A stretch of 64,000 nucleotides of DNA from Deinococcus psychrotolerans (GTDB taxonomy: Bacteria > Deinococcota > Deinococci > Deinococcales > Deinococcaceae), in assembly GCF_003860465.1 (NCBI RefSeq), contig NZ_CP034183.1, forward strand, positions 512,501 to 576,500. Direction: 5' to 3'. Every line of letters begins with the position of its first letter. The first letter of the stretch is position 1. The notes under the pieces were generated by a model. The model was not told the origin of the DNA. It worked only from the letters and a program-made list of their open reading frames with translations, and made no database searches. The translations under genes and the position numbers were made by a program. Of the stretch, positions 1 to 7,415 are shown piece after piece.

Positions 1-394
1 TGGATAATTCCACGGGCTCAAAATCAGGGTCACGCTACGCGCTTCGGGCTGTATGACGCTGCGGCCCCAGCCCAAACCGGCAACTACGCTGACGGACTAC
101 GGCTGTATCCAGCTCTCCAAATGGCAGCGGGCATATCGGATTTCTTCGAGCAACGGGTGAAGTTTGGTGATTTCCGCTTCGGCCGCTACTCTTGCCCATG
201 TCTCGTGCAAGAGTAGCGGCCAGTCCTAACCGCCGGGCTTTTACGGCGTCGCTGAGCTGCCGAAGCAGTGTTCGGCGCTTGGCGGCGCGGCTTTGAGCGG
301 CCTCCCAACGCCGCGCTTGGTGCGTCTCGAAGAGGTGACTAAGTTGAGTGGGGCGAGCTGACGTCTCAGATTCGGGAACGGGTGTAGGGAGCAT
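1..394 (-). pseudogene. Aldehyde dehydrogenase, frameshifted N-terminal remnant running off the window
   Basis: The gene reads leftward from an ATG at 394, with GGAGG about nine bases upstream. The first 75 or so codons match the N-terminus of NAD(P)-dependent aldehyde dehydrogenases (LFETHQARRWEAAQS, then RRTLLRQLSDAVKARR). The family reading then moves to another frame near 181-200 (AEAEITKLHPLLEEIRYARC). It meets a TAG stop at 97-99 and continues to SVTLILSPWNYP at the window edge, the conserved SPWNYP motif. There are thus at least one frameshift and one nonsense codon, so no active enzyme is expected. A perfect 15-bp inverted repeat sits exactly at the frameshift. The family call is firm; inactivity is inferred, and a sequencing error cannot explain two separate lesions easily. 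Confidence 0.8.
181..221. repeat. Perfect 15-bp inverted repeat at the ALDH frameshift
   Basis: Arms 181-195 (GGCCGCTACTCTTGC) and 207-221 are exact reverse complements around an 11-nt loop. The repeat covers the point where the aldehyde dehydrogenase reading changes frame. This is the expected product of a quasi-palindrome-correcting template switch. Confidence 0.85.
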
Positions 395-450
395 CTAAGC
401 GGGCCTCCAAAATCAATGGGGGAAAGAAGTTGAACTCAGTCTAAATGCTC

Positions 451-479
451 TTAACCTTTCTGAACGCCTTAGATAGACT
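451..479 (+). promoter_or_regulatory. Possible promoter for the 658 lipoprotein gene
   Basis: TTAACC (451-456) and TAGACT (474-479) are 17 bp apart, which would give a leader of roughly 170 nt. Region 395-657 is otherwise non-coding. It also holds GATAGA/TCTATC arms (472-477, 494-499) and the palindrome at 623-637. The assignment is weak. Confidence 0.3.
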
Positions 480-622
480 TCATCCTGACTTTATCTATCC
501 GTGAGGTGGCGCTGAGATTGAAAGTCTTGTTACCTATTGAACAGGGGTCAGTCAGCACATGATGGGGGAGTTCGATGTTTTGTACCTACCAGAATCAAGT
601 GGAAGGTGTCAATTCGGTGGCG

Positions 623-637
623 AAACGTTCAACGTTT
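623..637. promoter_or_regulatory. 15-bp palindrome AAACGTT-C-AACGTTT, possible operator
   Basis: A perfect 7+1+7 palindrome lies about 20 nt upstream of the lipoprotein start codon. It is too tight to form a normal hairpin, so a dimeric repressor site is more likely than an RNA structure. No cognate regulator is identifiable here. Confidence 0.4.
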
Positions 638-657
638 GGGCCGCAAAGAGGTCAATT

Positions 658-1206
658 ATGAAAAATACTATGATGTTCGGGATGGGCGTGTTGCTGCTGA
701 GTTCTTGCTCGATGATGGGAATGGGCGCTGGCTCGAAAGACAGCACCATGACCAAAGACGGAGCCGCCATGAAAGACAACTCCATGGCCGATAGCAGCAT
801 GGCTGTAAAAACCCCAGTGGTGAATCAAAACACCGCCTCCTACGTCCTTAACCGTCAACCGGCGGCCACCAATATTGCGCCGATGGGCAACGTGGCCGTC
901 ACGATGAACGGCGACACGGTGATGACCACCACCAAGCTGACCGGCATGGCACCTGAAACCTATTACGTGGCGCACTACCACGAACAAGGTACCGTCCCCT
1001 CGACTGATCCATGCGCCAGCAACGGCCCAGCGATTTTGCCGAGCATGATGGTCGGCCTCAGCGACAAAGGCGGCAACGTCATCTTGATGGGTAGCGTCGC
1101 CAAGAGTGCCATCATGAAGGCCACCTACTACAACGTTCACACGGCCAAGAACGCTGCTGGTGAGCCTGCTGACCCAGGCGTAGCTTGCAGCGCTGTCAAG
1201 ATGTAA
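658..1206 (+). CDS. Small secreted lipoprotein, CHRD/SOD-like beta-sandwich suspected
   Basis: The protein has 182 residues. The ATG at 658 is chosen over upstream in-frame ATGs because AAAGAGGT lies just before it and because it gives a short signal peptide ending in the lipobox LLLSSC (lipidated Cys near residue 17). The mature part starts with a Met/Ser-rich linker. A globular domain follows with GNVAVTMNGD, HYHEQGT, DPCASNGPA and a C-terminal GVACSAVK. The two Cys could pair. Repeated strands and the His-containing segment recall CHRD or Cu/Zn-SOD-like folds, but a full set of metal ligands is not visible, so the activity is open. It is a single gene, followed by a hairpin terminator. Confidence 0.75.
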   Translation: MKNTMMFGMGVLLLSSCSMMGMGAGSKDSTMTKDGAAMKDNSMADSSMAVKTPVVNQNTASYVLNRQPAATNIAPMGNVAVTMNGDTVMTTTKLTGMAPETYYVAHYHEQGTVPSTDPCASNGPAILPSMMVGLSDKGGNVILMGSVAKSAIMKATYYNVHTAKNAAGEPADPGVACSAVKM

Positions 1207-1226
1207 AACTGAGTTTTCGCACCTTC

Positions 1227-1260
1227 AAAACAGGGTCTGATTTCGGTCAGGCTCTGTTTT
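1227..1260. terminator. Bidirectional hairpin terminator
   Basis: AAAACAGGGTCTGA (1227-1240) pairs with TCAGGCTCTGTTTT (1247-1260) around TTTCGG, with T or A runs on either strand. It separates the lipoprotein gene from the convergent prenyl synthase gene. Confidence 0.75.
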
Positions 1261-1276
1261 GATTTTGGGCCTGCCC

Positions 1277-2281
1277 TTAAGCCTGCCGCGTGACATAACT
1301 CTGAACCAGATCGATGATCTGTGCGGCGGCGGTTTGATCTGCTGTTCTGCCCAGCGCTTCTTTGAGCAAGTTGAGTCCCCTGCGGCCTTGCTCAAGGGCA
1401 AACTGCTGCGCGTAATTCAAGCTGCCGCTTTCCCGAATCCAATCCAGCAACTGATCCATTTGCACCGGGTCTTTGTCTGTTCTGGGGAGCGCCATTTGAT
1501 TCAGGAAGAACGCCTGTTGTGCGGCGGATGCGCTGGAGAGCCAATGCAATACGATCAAGGTGCGCTTGCCTTCGAGGAGGTCGCCGCCGATTTCTTTGCC
1601 GTAGCTGCCTTCGTCTTCCTGCAAATTCAGCACGTCGTCTCTGATTTGGAAGGCCGCGCCCAACGCTTCCCCAGCGGGCGTAAAGGCGGGGTCGGGGAGT
1701 TGTCCAGCGGCCAAGGCTCCTAACCGCAGCGGAATGACCACCGTGTAATAAGCGGTTTTGAGGCGCACCATCTCCAGGTAATCAGCCTCGGTGAGTTGCC
1801 ATTCGTGATGGGCTACCCAAGCCAAATCAAGGTGCTGGCCCTCAGCCGTGCGGTGAATCATGGTCAGGACTTCCTCGTAAGCCTCTGGCACGCCCGCCTG
1901 CTGCACAGCGGCCCACATGTAAGCGTGCAGGGCGTCGCCCGCGTTCAAGGCCAGGGGTACGCCGTGGAGGCGGTGCAGCGCTGGCCGCCCACGGCGCTCT
2001 TCGCTGTCGTCTTCAATGTCGTCGTGAATCAGCACCCAATTTTGAAACAGTTCCAGCACTGCGCCGAGCCACAAGGCGCTTTGCCACTGCGGCGTGTCTT
2101 CCCGCGCTCCATGCGCTTTGGCGCTCAGCAGCAGCAGTTCGCTGCGGAGGCCTTTGCCGCCGCGCTGGGGGTAGTCGCGCAGCATAGCGTAAAACTGAGC
2201 GAGCTCTGGATGCGAATGGGTACGGTCTGAATCGGTGCTGGGCAGCAAACCGAGGATAAGGTTAAGCAGATCGGAGCGCAT
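1277..2281 (-). CDS. Polyprenyl (geranylgeranyl/farnesyl-type) diphosphate synthase
   Basis: This 334-residue trans-prenyltransferase condenses isopentenyl diphosphate onto allylic diphosphates, feeding carotenoid and menaquinone synthesis. The first aspartate-rich motif is HDDIEDDSEERRGRP at residues 86-100. GQHLDL follows near 149. The second motif is FQIRDDVLN near 211-219, where the usual third Asp is Asn. Chain length cannot be fixed by eye, so no symbol is given; crtE-like GGPP synthase is the likely role in a pigmented Deinococcus. The ATG at 2281 follows TAAACT (2290-2295) with an 8-nt leader and no Shine-Dalgarno. The gene is convergent with the lipoprotein gene and downstream of the SDR gene on the same strand. 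Confidence 0.9.
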   Translation of the reverse strand: MRSDLLNLILGLLPSTDSDRTHSHPELAQFYAMLRDYPQRGGKGLRSELLLLSAKAHGAREDTPQWQSALWLGAVLELFQNWVLIHDDIEDDSEERRGRPALHRLHGVPLALNAGDALHAYMWAAVQQAGVPEAYEEVLTMIHRTAEGQHLDLAWVAHHEWQLTEADYLEMVRLKTAYYTVVIPLRLGALAAGQLPDPAFTPAGEALGAAFQIRDDVLNLQEDEGSYGKEIGGDLLEGKRTLIVLHWLSSASAAQQAFFLNQMALPRTDKDPVQMDQLLDWIRESGSLNYAQQFALEQGRRGLNLLKEALGRTADQTAAAQIIDLVQSYVTRQA

Positions 2282-2289
2282 TGGACGTT

Positions 2290-2295
2290 AGTTTA
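2290..2295 (-). promoter_or_regulatory. -10 box TAAACT, near-leaderless prenyl synthase
   Basis: TAAACT on the minus strand lies 8 nt from the ATG at 2281, and no SD is present. This matches the deinococcal leaderless arrangement. Confidence 0.55.
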
Positions 2296-2351
2296 GCGTG
2301 GAGAGGCTTCAACTTGACCGCGCTCCGAAATCTCTTCTCCACCGTGGGCCG

Positions 2352-3434
2352 TCAGCTTTCGTTGAGCGACTGCTCCGCTTTCCGCTTAATTGGATTGGCG
2401 CGGGTCAGCGGCGTTTCGGCCTGCTGTCCTCTCAGGGCCACGTCGCTGCTGGCTGGCCCCGGTAAGAAGCGGTTGAGCAGCGTCAGTACATCGGCGCTGA
2501 GCTGCGGCGCGAACGACTGAAACACCCTAAGCAGTTTGGCAGGGCCGCCGATCATTACTTCAGCCTCGCCGCGAATCAGGGCCTGCACGGTGCGCTGGGC
2601 GGCTTTGTCCGCGTCCAGCGAGATCAGTGGCAGATTATCTAGCGTGGCAAATAAAGCGTATTCTCGGCGGTGCTGCCCCTTGATCTGAGCGTGTCTGGGG
2701 CTGCCCGTCCGCATCAGACCCGGACAAACGGTGGTCACCAGCACGCCGTCTTGAGCGAGTTCGGCCCGTAGAGCCTGACCCAGACCCACCGCCGCAAACT
2801 TGCTGACGCTGTAGCTGCTCAGGTGCGGCACGGCGGCCTTGCCCGCAATGGACGCCACGATCAGCACCCGCCCGCCGCTGGCCCGCAAATACGGCAAAGC
2901 GGTGCGCGTCAGGCGCAGCGGCGCAAAGGCGTTGACTTCCATGCTGTCCCTGAACTCCTGCTCCGTCACATTGTCCAGCGGCCCGCTTTGGATGATGCCC
3001 GCGACGTTGGCCACCACGTCCAGTTGCCCGTAGGTGCTGATTGCCGCCTCAACCGCCCGCTCCAAGTCGGCTTGCTGGGTTACGTCGCCCACCACGATCT
3101 GCACTTGGGACGTTTGGCCGCTGATTTGCCGCAGCGCAGCGGCTCTGGCCTGTAAGTCGCTTTCGGCGCGGCGCAGTTCGGCTTCGTCACGGGCCAGCAA
3201 GGTCAGGTTTGAGCCGTAGCGCAGCAGTTCGCGCCCCAACGCCAAGCCCAGTCCCCGTGAGCCGCCGCTGATCAGCACGGATTTTCCGGCGAGCGAAAAC
3301 GGCGCGACAAACAAGCGCCGGGCGGCGATCAAAGCGGCGGCGCTGATGAGCAGTGTGCCGCCGAGGCCGGAGCGGCGCTTGCGGGGCTTGGCATTGAGTT
3401 TGGTTGATCTGCGCGTATCTGACACCGGCTTCAT
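2352..3434 (-). CDS. Membrane-anchored short-chain dehydrogenase/reductase
   Basis: The protein has 360 residues from the ATG at 3434; longer in-frame readings would run into the divergent HIT gene. The N-terminus is basic and followed by one hydrophobic helix (about 24-44). A classical SDR domain then starts: SGGSRGLG (56-63) for NAD(P) binding, NVAG at 143, catalytic Ser195, Tyr208 and Lys212 (YSVSK). The C-terminal third carries a non-conserved extension with Pro/Arg-rich ends. Family members act on ketones, sterols, sugars or acyl chains, and the substrate cannot be told from sequence. It lies upstream of the prenyl synthase on the same strand, with 70 bp between them, and has its own upstream region shared with the HIT operon. 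Confidence 0.85.
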   Translation of the reverse strand: MKPVSDTRRSTKLNAKPRKRRSGLGGTLLISAAALIAARRLFVAPFSLAGKSVLISGGSRGLGLALGRELLRYGSNLTLLARDEAELRRAESDLQARAAALRQISGQTSQVQIVVGDVTQQADLERAVEAAISTYGQLDVVANVAGIIQSGPLDNVTEQEFRDSMEVNAFAPLRLTRTALPYLRASGGRVLIVASIAGKAAVPHLSSYSVSKFAAVGLGQALRAELAQDGVLVTTVCPGLMRTGSPRHAQIKGQHRREYALFATLDNLPLISLDADKAAQRTVQALIRGEAEVMIGGPAKLLRVFQSFAPQLSADVLTLLNRFLPGPASSDVALRGQQAETPLTRANPIKRKAEQSLNES

Positions 3435-3470
3435 CGCTTTAGTGTGCGTGAAAGTGGTGGCAAAGGCGTT

Positions 3471-3476
3471 TAGAGT
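3471..3476 (+). promoter_or_regulatory. -10 box TAGAGT, leaderless HIT-fol operon promoter
   Basis: TAGAGT is followed by exactly six bases (AAAGAC) and the ATG at 3483, so the transcript should begin at or next to the start codon. Confidence 0.65.
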
Positions 3477-3482
3477 AAAGAC

Positions 3483-3827
3483 ATGACCAACGCGCCCACG
3501 CTGTTTGAACGCATCATCGCCCGCGACATTCCCGCCGAGATCGTTTACGAAGACGGGGACTACATCGTTATCAAAGACATTGCCCCCAAAGCGCCGATAC
3601 ATCTGCTGGTCATTCCCAAAAAATTCAGCGCCCGAATTGACGACGTCACAGACGAAGCCGAGATGGGCCGCTTATGGCTGACCGCCAGCCGGGTCGCTCG
3701 CCAGCAGCTCGGCGATTACCGTTTGGTCATCAACGCCGGAAAAGGCGGCGGGCAAGAAGTCTTTCACACCCACATTCATATTCTGGGCGGCTGGGAAGGC
3801 GGGCATTCGGTGGGCTTCGGCGAGTAG
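3483..3827 (+). CDS. HIT family nucleotide-binding hydrolase (Hint-like)
   Basis: This is a complete 114-residue histidine-triad protein. The signature HTHIHI gives His95, His97 and His99 as the catalytic triad, preceded by GKGGGQEV that shapes the nucleotide phosphate site. Hint-type proteins hydrolyse AMP-N bonds such as adenosine phosphoramidates and aminoacyl adenylates; the physiological substrate here is unknown. It is the first gene of a run with folP (16-bp gap), folB and folK, served by a leaderless promoter. Its co-transcription with folate synthesis is an arrangement rather than proof of a shared role. Confidence 0.93.
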   Translation: MTNAPTLFERIIARDIPAEIVYEDGDYIVIKDIAPKAPIHLLVIPKKFSARIDDVTDEAEMGRLWLTASRVARQQLGDYRLVINAGKGGGQEVFHTHIHILGGWEGGHSVGFGE

Positions 3828-3843
3828 AAGCAGGTGTCCATTC

Positions 3844-4701
3844 ATGTTTGAACTTCACTTCGGCTTTGCGGTGCCCGGAGCGCTGCGCCACGACCACGGC
3901 TACACCTTGCGCTGGCCCTCCTGCGCCGTCATGGGCATCGTCAACGTTACGCCCGACTCGTTCTCGGACGGTGGGCGCGGCGCGGAGGCGGCCCTCACTC
4001 ACGCCAAGCAGCTTCTGCAAGACCAAGCCCTGATCCTTGACATCGGCGGCGAAAGCACCCGTCCCGGTGCCGAGCCGGTGGACGCCGCCACCGAGCTTGA
4101 CCGGGTGCTGCCGGTCATTCGCGGACTGAGAGGCAGCTCAGCCGTCATCAGCATAGATACCCTCAAGCCGGAAGTCGCCGACGCCGCGCTGAGGGCTGGG
4201 GCGCACCTCGTCAACGACGTGTCGGGGCTGCGGGACCCGCAGATGCAGGTGGTCTGCGCCCAGCACGCCGCTCCCGCCTGCTTGATGCATATGCAGGGCC
4301 AGCCGCAGACCATGCAGCTTGCTGCACATTACGAAGACGTGGTGGCCGAAGTTTTCGGCTTTCTACGCTCCCAGGCCGAGCAGGCCAAAGCGGCGGGTGT
4401 GCCGAGTTTGCTGCTTGATCCGGGCATCGGCTTCGGCAAAACCTTAACGCACAACCTCACTTTGCTGCGCCACTTATCTGAGCTGACGGCGGGGGAAAGT
4501 CCGGTGTTGGTGGGCGGCAGCCGCAAGCGCTTTCTGGGCACGCTGTCGGGTGAACCGCACGCGGCGGCCTCCACCCGTGACGCGGCCAGTCTGGCGCTGC
4601 ACCTGCACGCTGCCCGGCACGGCTCGGCGCTGGTGCGCGTTCACGATGTGCGCTCACATGTTTTGGCGCTGCGGGTGCAGTCCGCTCTGGAGAGTGCATA
4701 A
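3844..4701 (+). CDS. folP: Dihydropteroate synthase
   Basis: This enzyme of 285 residues joins 6-hydroxymethyl-7,8-dihydropterin diphosphate with p-aminobenzoate to give 7,8-dihydropteroate; sulfonamides target it. The TIM-barrel signatures are MGIVNVTPDSFSDGGR (30-45) and DIGGESTRPGA (66-76). LDPGIGFGKT and the late GGSRKRFLG complete the active site. A short N-terminal extension (about 25 residues) precedes the barrel. The gene follows the HIT gene by 16 bp and precedes folB by 11 bp, so they are almost certainly co-transcribed. The length is typical of the family. Confidence 0.97.
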   Translation: MFELHFGFAVPGALRHDHGYTLRWPSCAVMGIVNVTPDSFSDGGRGAEAALTHAKQLLQDQALILDIGGESTRPGAEPVDAATELDRVLPVIRGLRGSSAVISIDTLKPEVADAALRAGAHLVNDVSGLRDPQMQVVCAQHAAPACLMHMQGQPQTMQLAAHYEDVVAEVFGFLRSQAEQAKAAGVPSLLLDPGIGFGKTLTHNLTLLRHLSELTAGESPVLVGGSRKRFLGTLSGEPHAAASTRDAASLALHLHAARHGSALVRVHDVRSHVLALRVQSALESA

Positions 4702-4712
4702 TCGGCTTTTGT

Positions 4713-5105
4713 ATGAGCGAGTTTTCAGTCAGGCAACATTCGAGAAGCAAAGTCGTGCTCAAAGGTCTGGCCTTTCACGGACGACACGGTGTTTATCAGG
4801 AAGAAGCGGTGTTTGGAGCGCGGTTCGTGGTGGACGCCGAACTGCTCTATGATTTCTCAGGTATCAGCGACGATCTGACTCAGGCCGTCAACTACGCCGC
4901 CGCCTACGACCTGATCGCTTCCATCGTCACTGGGGAGCGCTGGCAACTTCTAGAGGCCTTGTCGGGGCGCTTGGCATCGGCTCTGCTGGCCGACTTTCCC
5001 CAGCTCAGCGCCGTGACGGTGCGCGTCCACAAGCCCCACGCGCCGCTGCCGGGAGTTTTTGAAGACGTCTACGCCGAGTTGCACCTGAGCCGAGCTGAGC
5101 CGTGA
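4713..5105 (+). CDS. folB: Dihydroneopterin aldolase
   Basis: The protein has 130 residues. It cleaves 7,8-dihydroneopterin to 6-hydroxymethyl-7,8-dihydropterin and glycolaldehyde. KVVLKGLAFHGRHGVYQEE is the family opening, with the GRHG region providing active-site residues; a Glu in LLEALSGRLA and Lys in VRVHKPHAP are also conserved. It sits in the order folP-folB-folK. Its TGA overlaps the GTG start of folK by four bases (GTGA at 5102-5105), which implies translational coupling. Confidence 0.95.
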   Translation: MSEFSVRQHSRSKVVLKGLAFHGRHGVYQEEAVFGARFVVDAELLYDFSGISDDLTQAVNYAAAYDLIASIVTGERWQLLEALSGRLASALLADFPQLSAVTVRVHKPHAPLPGVFEDVYAELHLSRAEP

Positions 5106-5584
5106 GGGCCACGACCACCGAAACGGCCCTGATCGCCCTGGGAGCCAACTTGGGCGACCCTGAGGCGGCGCTGAAGTGGGCTGTCCACGAACTTGCCGCT
5201 CTCGGTGAAGTGCAGGCCGTCTCCGCTTTTTACCGCACCGCTCCGGTGGGTGGGCCAGGAGGGCAGCCGGATTACCTCAACGCCGCCGCCAAACTCTGCA
5301 CCAACTTGTCCCCCGAAGCGCTGCTGGACGCGCTGCTGGACTTAGAAACCCGCTATGGCCGGGTGCGCCGTGAGCGCTGGGCCGCCCGGGTTCTCGACCT
5401 CGACCTGATCGCCTACGGCCAGCGCGTCCTCAGCACCCCGCGCCTGACCCTGCCGCATCCCCGGGCGTGGGAGCGCGAATTCGTGCTCAGGCCGCTATCC
5501 GACCTCGACCCCGACTACGTCCACCCGCTGACCGGCCAGAGCGTGTCGCAGGCGCTGGCCGAATTAGACCGGGCGCGGCAATAA
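5102..5584 (+). CDS. folK: 2-amino-4-hydroxy-6-hydroxymethyldihydropteridine diphosphokinase
   Basis: The protein has 160 residues from a GTG that overlaps the folB stop. HPPK transfers pyrophosphate from ATP to 6-hydroxymethyl-7,8-dihydropterin, making the FolP substrate. LIALGANLGDPEAAL opens the family fold. YRTAPVGGPGGQPDYLNAA and the signature RERWAARVLDLDLIAYG carry the Mg-binding Asp pair and catalytic Arg residues. It is the last gene of the folate run; the next gene starts 60 bp later behind its own -10 box. Confidence 0.96.
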   Translation: MRATTTETALIALGANLGDPEAALKWAVHELAALGEVQAVSAFYRTAPVGGPGGQPDYLNAAAKLCTNLSPEALLDALLDLETRYGRVRRERWAARVLDLDLIAYGQRVLSTPRLTLPHPRAWEREFVLRPLSDLDPDYVHPLTGQSVSQALAELDRARQ

Positions 5585-5629
5585 CCTGCTCCTCATCTTT
5601 CATGAGCCGCATCTGGCCTTCAGGCGTTC

Positions 5630-5635
5630 TATACT
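5630..5635 (+). promoter_or_regulatory. -10 box TATACT upstream of the PASTA protein
   Basis: TATACT ends nine bases before the ATG at 5645, and no SD is seen. It separates the folate run from the PASTA gene. Confidence 0.5.
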
Positions 5636-5644
5636 CCTAAACGG

Positions 5645-7402
5645 ATGGCGCGGATAGACGGCAAATACGAAGTGATAGAACAGCGCTCGCAAAGCGGCGG
5701 GCAAACCATTTATACCGTGCAGGCCGATCCGCTTGCAGGTGCAGAAGCTGGCGAGCTGCTGCGGCTGGCGTGGTTTGAAGTGACCACTTCCGACGAGCGC
5801 AACGCTTTTCACAAGTACCGCACGGCCCTCAAGGCGCTTGCTCCGGCGGGCCTCGCCGATGTGGTGGCCCGTCCCGGCGCGTACTACGCGGTGTGGCGGG
5901 AAGTGCCGGGCGTGGCGCTGGCGGCTTTTCAGGCCCAGCCCATCAAAAATGAAACGGCGCTGAGCAATTTGCGCGACCTCGCGGCCCGCCTCGCGGTTCA
6001 GGGCTTCGCGCTGATGGACGCTGAAATCGTGATGGACGGCGACGTTCCGAGGCTGGCTTTCATGACGCCCGCCAGCCGCACCCCAGCCGAGGCCGAGTCG
6101 CTGAGCGCCGCTGCCCTGACGCCGATCAGCCAAGGCAAAGTGCGGCGGGTACGGCCACGCGGCAGCGTCTGGTCGTGGATTCCGGGCGTGGCCTGTGTAA
6201 TCGGCGCGGCCTACTTCGGAGCGCAGGCTGCTCAGATTTACCTCAATCCGGCGCTGGCCGACGTGCCCGCCGTGACGGGCCAAGAAGCCAAAGCCGCCGC
6301 AGACAAGCTCAGCGCTCTGGGCTACCGCGTGCAGTACGCTGAGGGCGACCAGCGCGGCGCAGCGCTCGGTGCGGTCATCGCTCAAGAACCCGCACCCGGC
6401 ACCACCCTGCACCTTGGCCGCCTCGTGACCCTGACGGTCAACAACCCGCCTACCCTGACCGTGCCGAGATTCGAGGAAAAAACCATCGACCAAGTCAAAG
6501 CGACTTTGGCCGAGGACTTTCTCAAGCTCGGCAGCGTCTCGCAGGTCGACGGCGGCCTGAGTCAAACCCCCAAGGGCAGGGTCGTGGCGCAGCTTCCGGC
6601 CCCCGGCGCGGTGATCCGGCGCGGCCAAAGCGTGCGGCTGCTGATCAGCAGCGGCGTGGCGGTGCAGCAAACCTGGCTCCCGAATTTGCGCGGCTTGCCG
6701 TTTGACGACGCCCGCGACTTGGTGCGCCGGGCGGGCTTGGTGGTCAATCTAACCAAGAAAGAAACTTCCGACTCGGTCGAAAACACCGTGCTGCGCCAGT
6801 CGCCGGCGGCTTTCGATAAAGTCGATATCGGCTCGCCCGTGACCTTGGTGGTGGCCCAAACCCGCTACGAAGCGCCCGCCGTGGCAACGCCGCCACTGCC
6901 GGTGCCGCCTTTGCCGCTGCCCCCGCCGTCGCCGGAGCCGGTGACCAATCCCACCTTCAATACGGGCGGCGCGGACAATAGCGGGACAGTGCCCAACACG
7001 CCGGCTGCCCAGCCGGAATTTGCGCCTGTTTCGCCTGCCGCTCCTACTCCTGCTGCGCCCACGCCCGAAACGGCCCCGAGCCAGCCGACTCCCACCGCGC
7101 CGCAGACGCCGAATTCGGGGCAACCCAGCACGGAGCAACCCGGCACGCAGCAACCCAACGCGCAGCCGCCCGCCACCGCCAGTCGAATCGTGCCGCTGAG
7201 TTACACTTTTCCGGCCACCTTACCCGCCGGCCAAGTCGAAATCGTGGTGCGTGACGAAGACGGTGAACGCGCCGTGCTACCGCCCACGGACAGCGCCCAG
7301 CTCGCGGGGGCACTGGCCCAGCGTGACGATGTCAGCGTGCGCGGCAATTACGTTTTCACCGTGCGGATCGACGGCAAAGACTACGCCACCTTCGGGCCGT
7401 GA
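5645..7402 (+). CDS. PASTA-repeat membrane protein with a degenerate kinase-like N-terminal domain
   Basis: The protein has 585 residues. Residues 1-150 look like a collapsed Ser/Thr kinase fold (KYEVIEQRSQSGGQ at the place of a glycine loop; GFALMDAEIVMDGDVPRLAF at the place of the catalytic and DFG loops). No HRD Asp, DFG motif or clear Lys is present. One membrane helix lies near 175-200. Three PASTA domains follow (about 208-275, 276-343, 346-410), typical of PknB/PrkC-type cell-wall sensors that bind muropeptides or lipid II. After them comes a Pro/Thr/Gln-rich linker (about 415-510) and a small C-terminal domain. The reading as a pseudokinase is inference; the PASTA repeats are clear. 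Confidence 0.8.
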   Translation: MARIDGKYEVIEQRSQSGGQTIYTVQADPLAGAEAGELLRLAWFEVTTSDERNAFHKYRTALKALAPAGLADVVARPGAYYAVWREVPGVALAAFQAQPIKNETALSNLRDLAARLAVQGFALMDAEIVMDGDVPRLAFMTPASRTPAEAESLSAAALTPISQGKVRRVRPRGSVWSWIPGVACVIGAAYFGAQAAQIYLNPALADVPAVTGQEAKAAADKLSALGYRVQYAEGDQRGAALGAVIAQEPAPGTTLHLGRLVTLTVNNPPTLTVPRFEEKTIDQVKATLAEDFLKLGSVSQVDGGLSQTPKGRVVAQLPAPGAVIRRGQSVRLLISSGVAVQQTWLPNLRGLPFDDARDLVRRAGLVVNLTKKETSDSVENTVLRQSPAAFDKVDIGSPVTLVVAQTRYEAPAVATPPLPVPPLPLPPPSPEPVTNPTFNTGGADNSGTVPNTPAAQPEFAPVSPAAPTPAAPTPETAPSQPTPTAPQTPNSGQPSTEQPGTQQPNAQPPATASRIVPLSYTFPATLPAGQVEIVVRDEDGERAVLPPTDSAQLAGALAQRDDVSVRGNYVFTVRIDGKDYATFGP

Positions 7403-7415
7403 GTTCCCCCGACTT

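Noticed and set aside
652..1140. Long His/Val-rich frame on the minus strand opposite the lipoprotein gene
   Set aside because: It is the shadow of the lipoprotein frame, with no family resemblance and no start signals.
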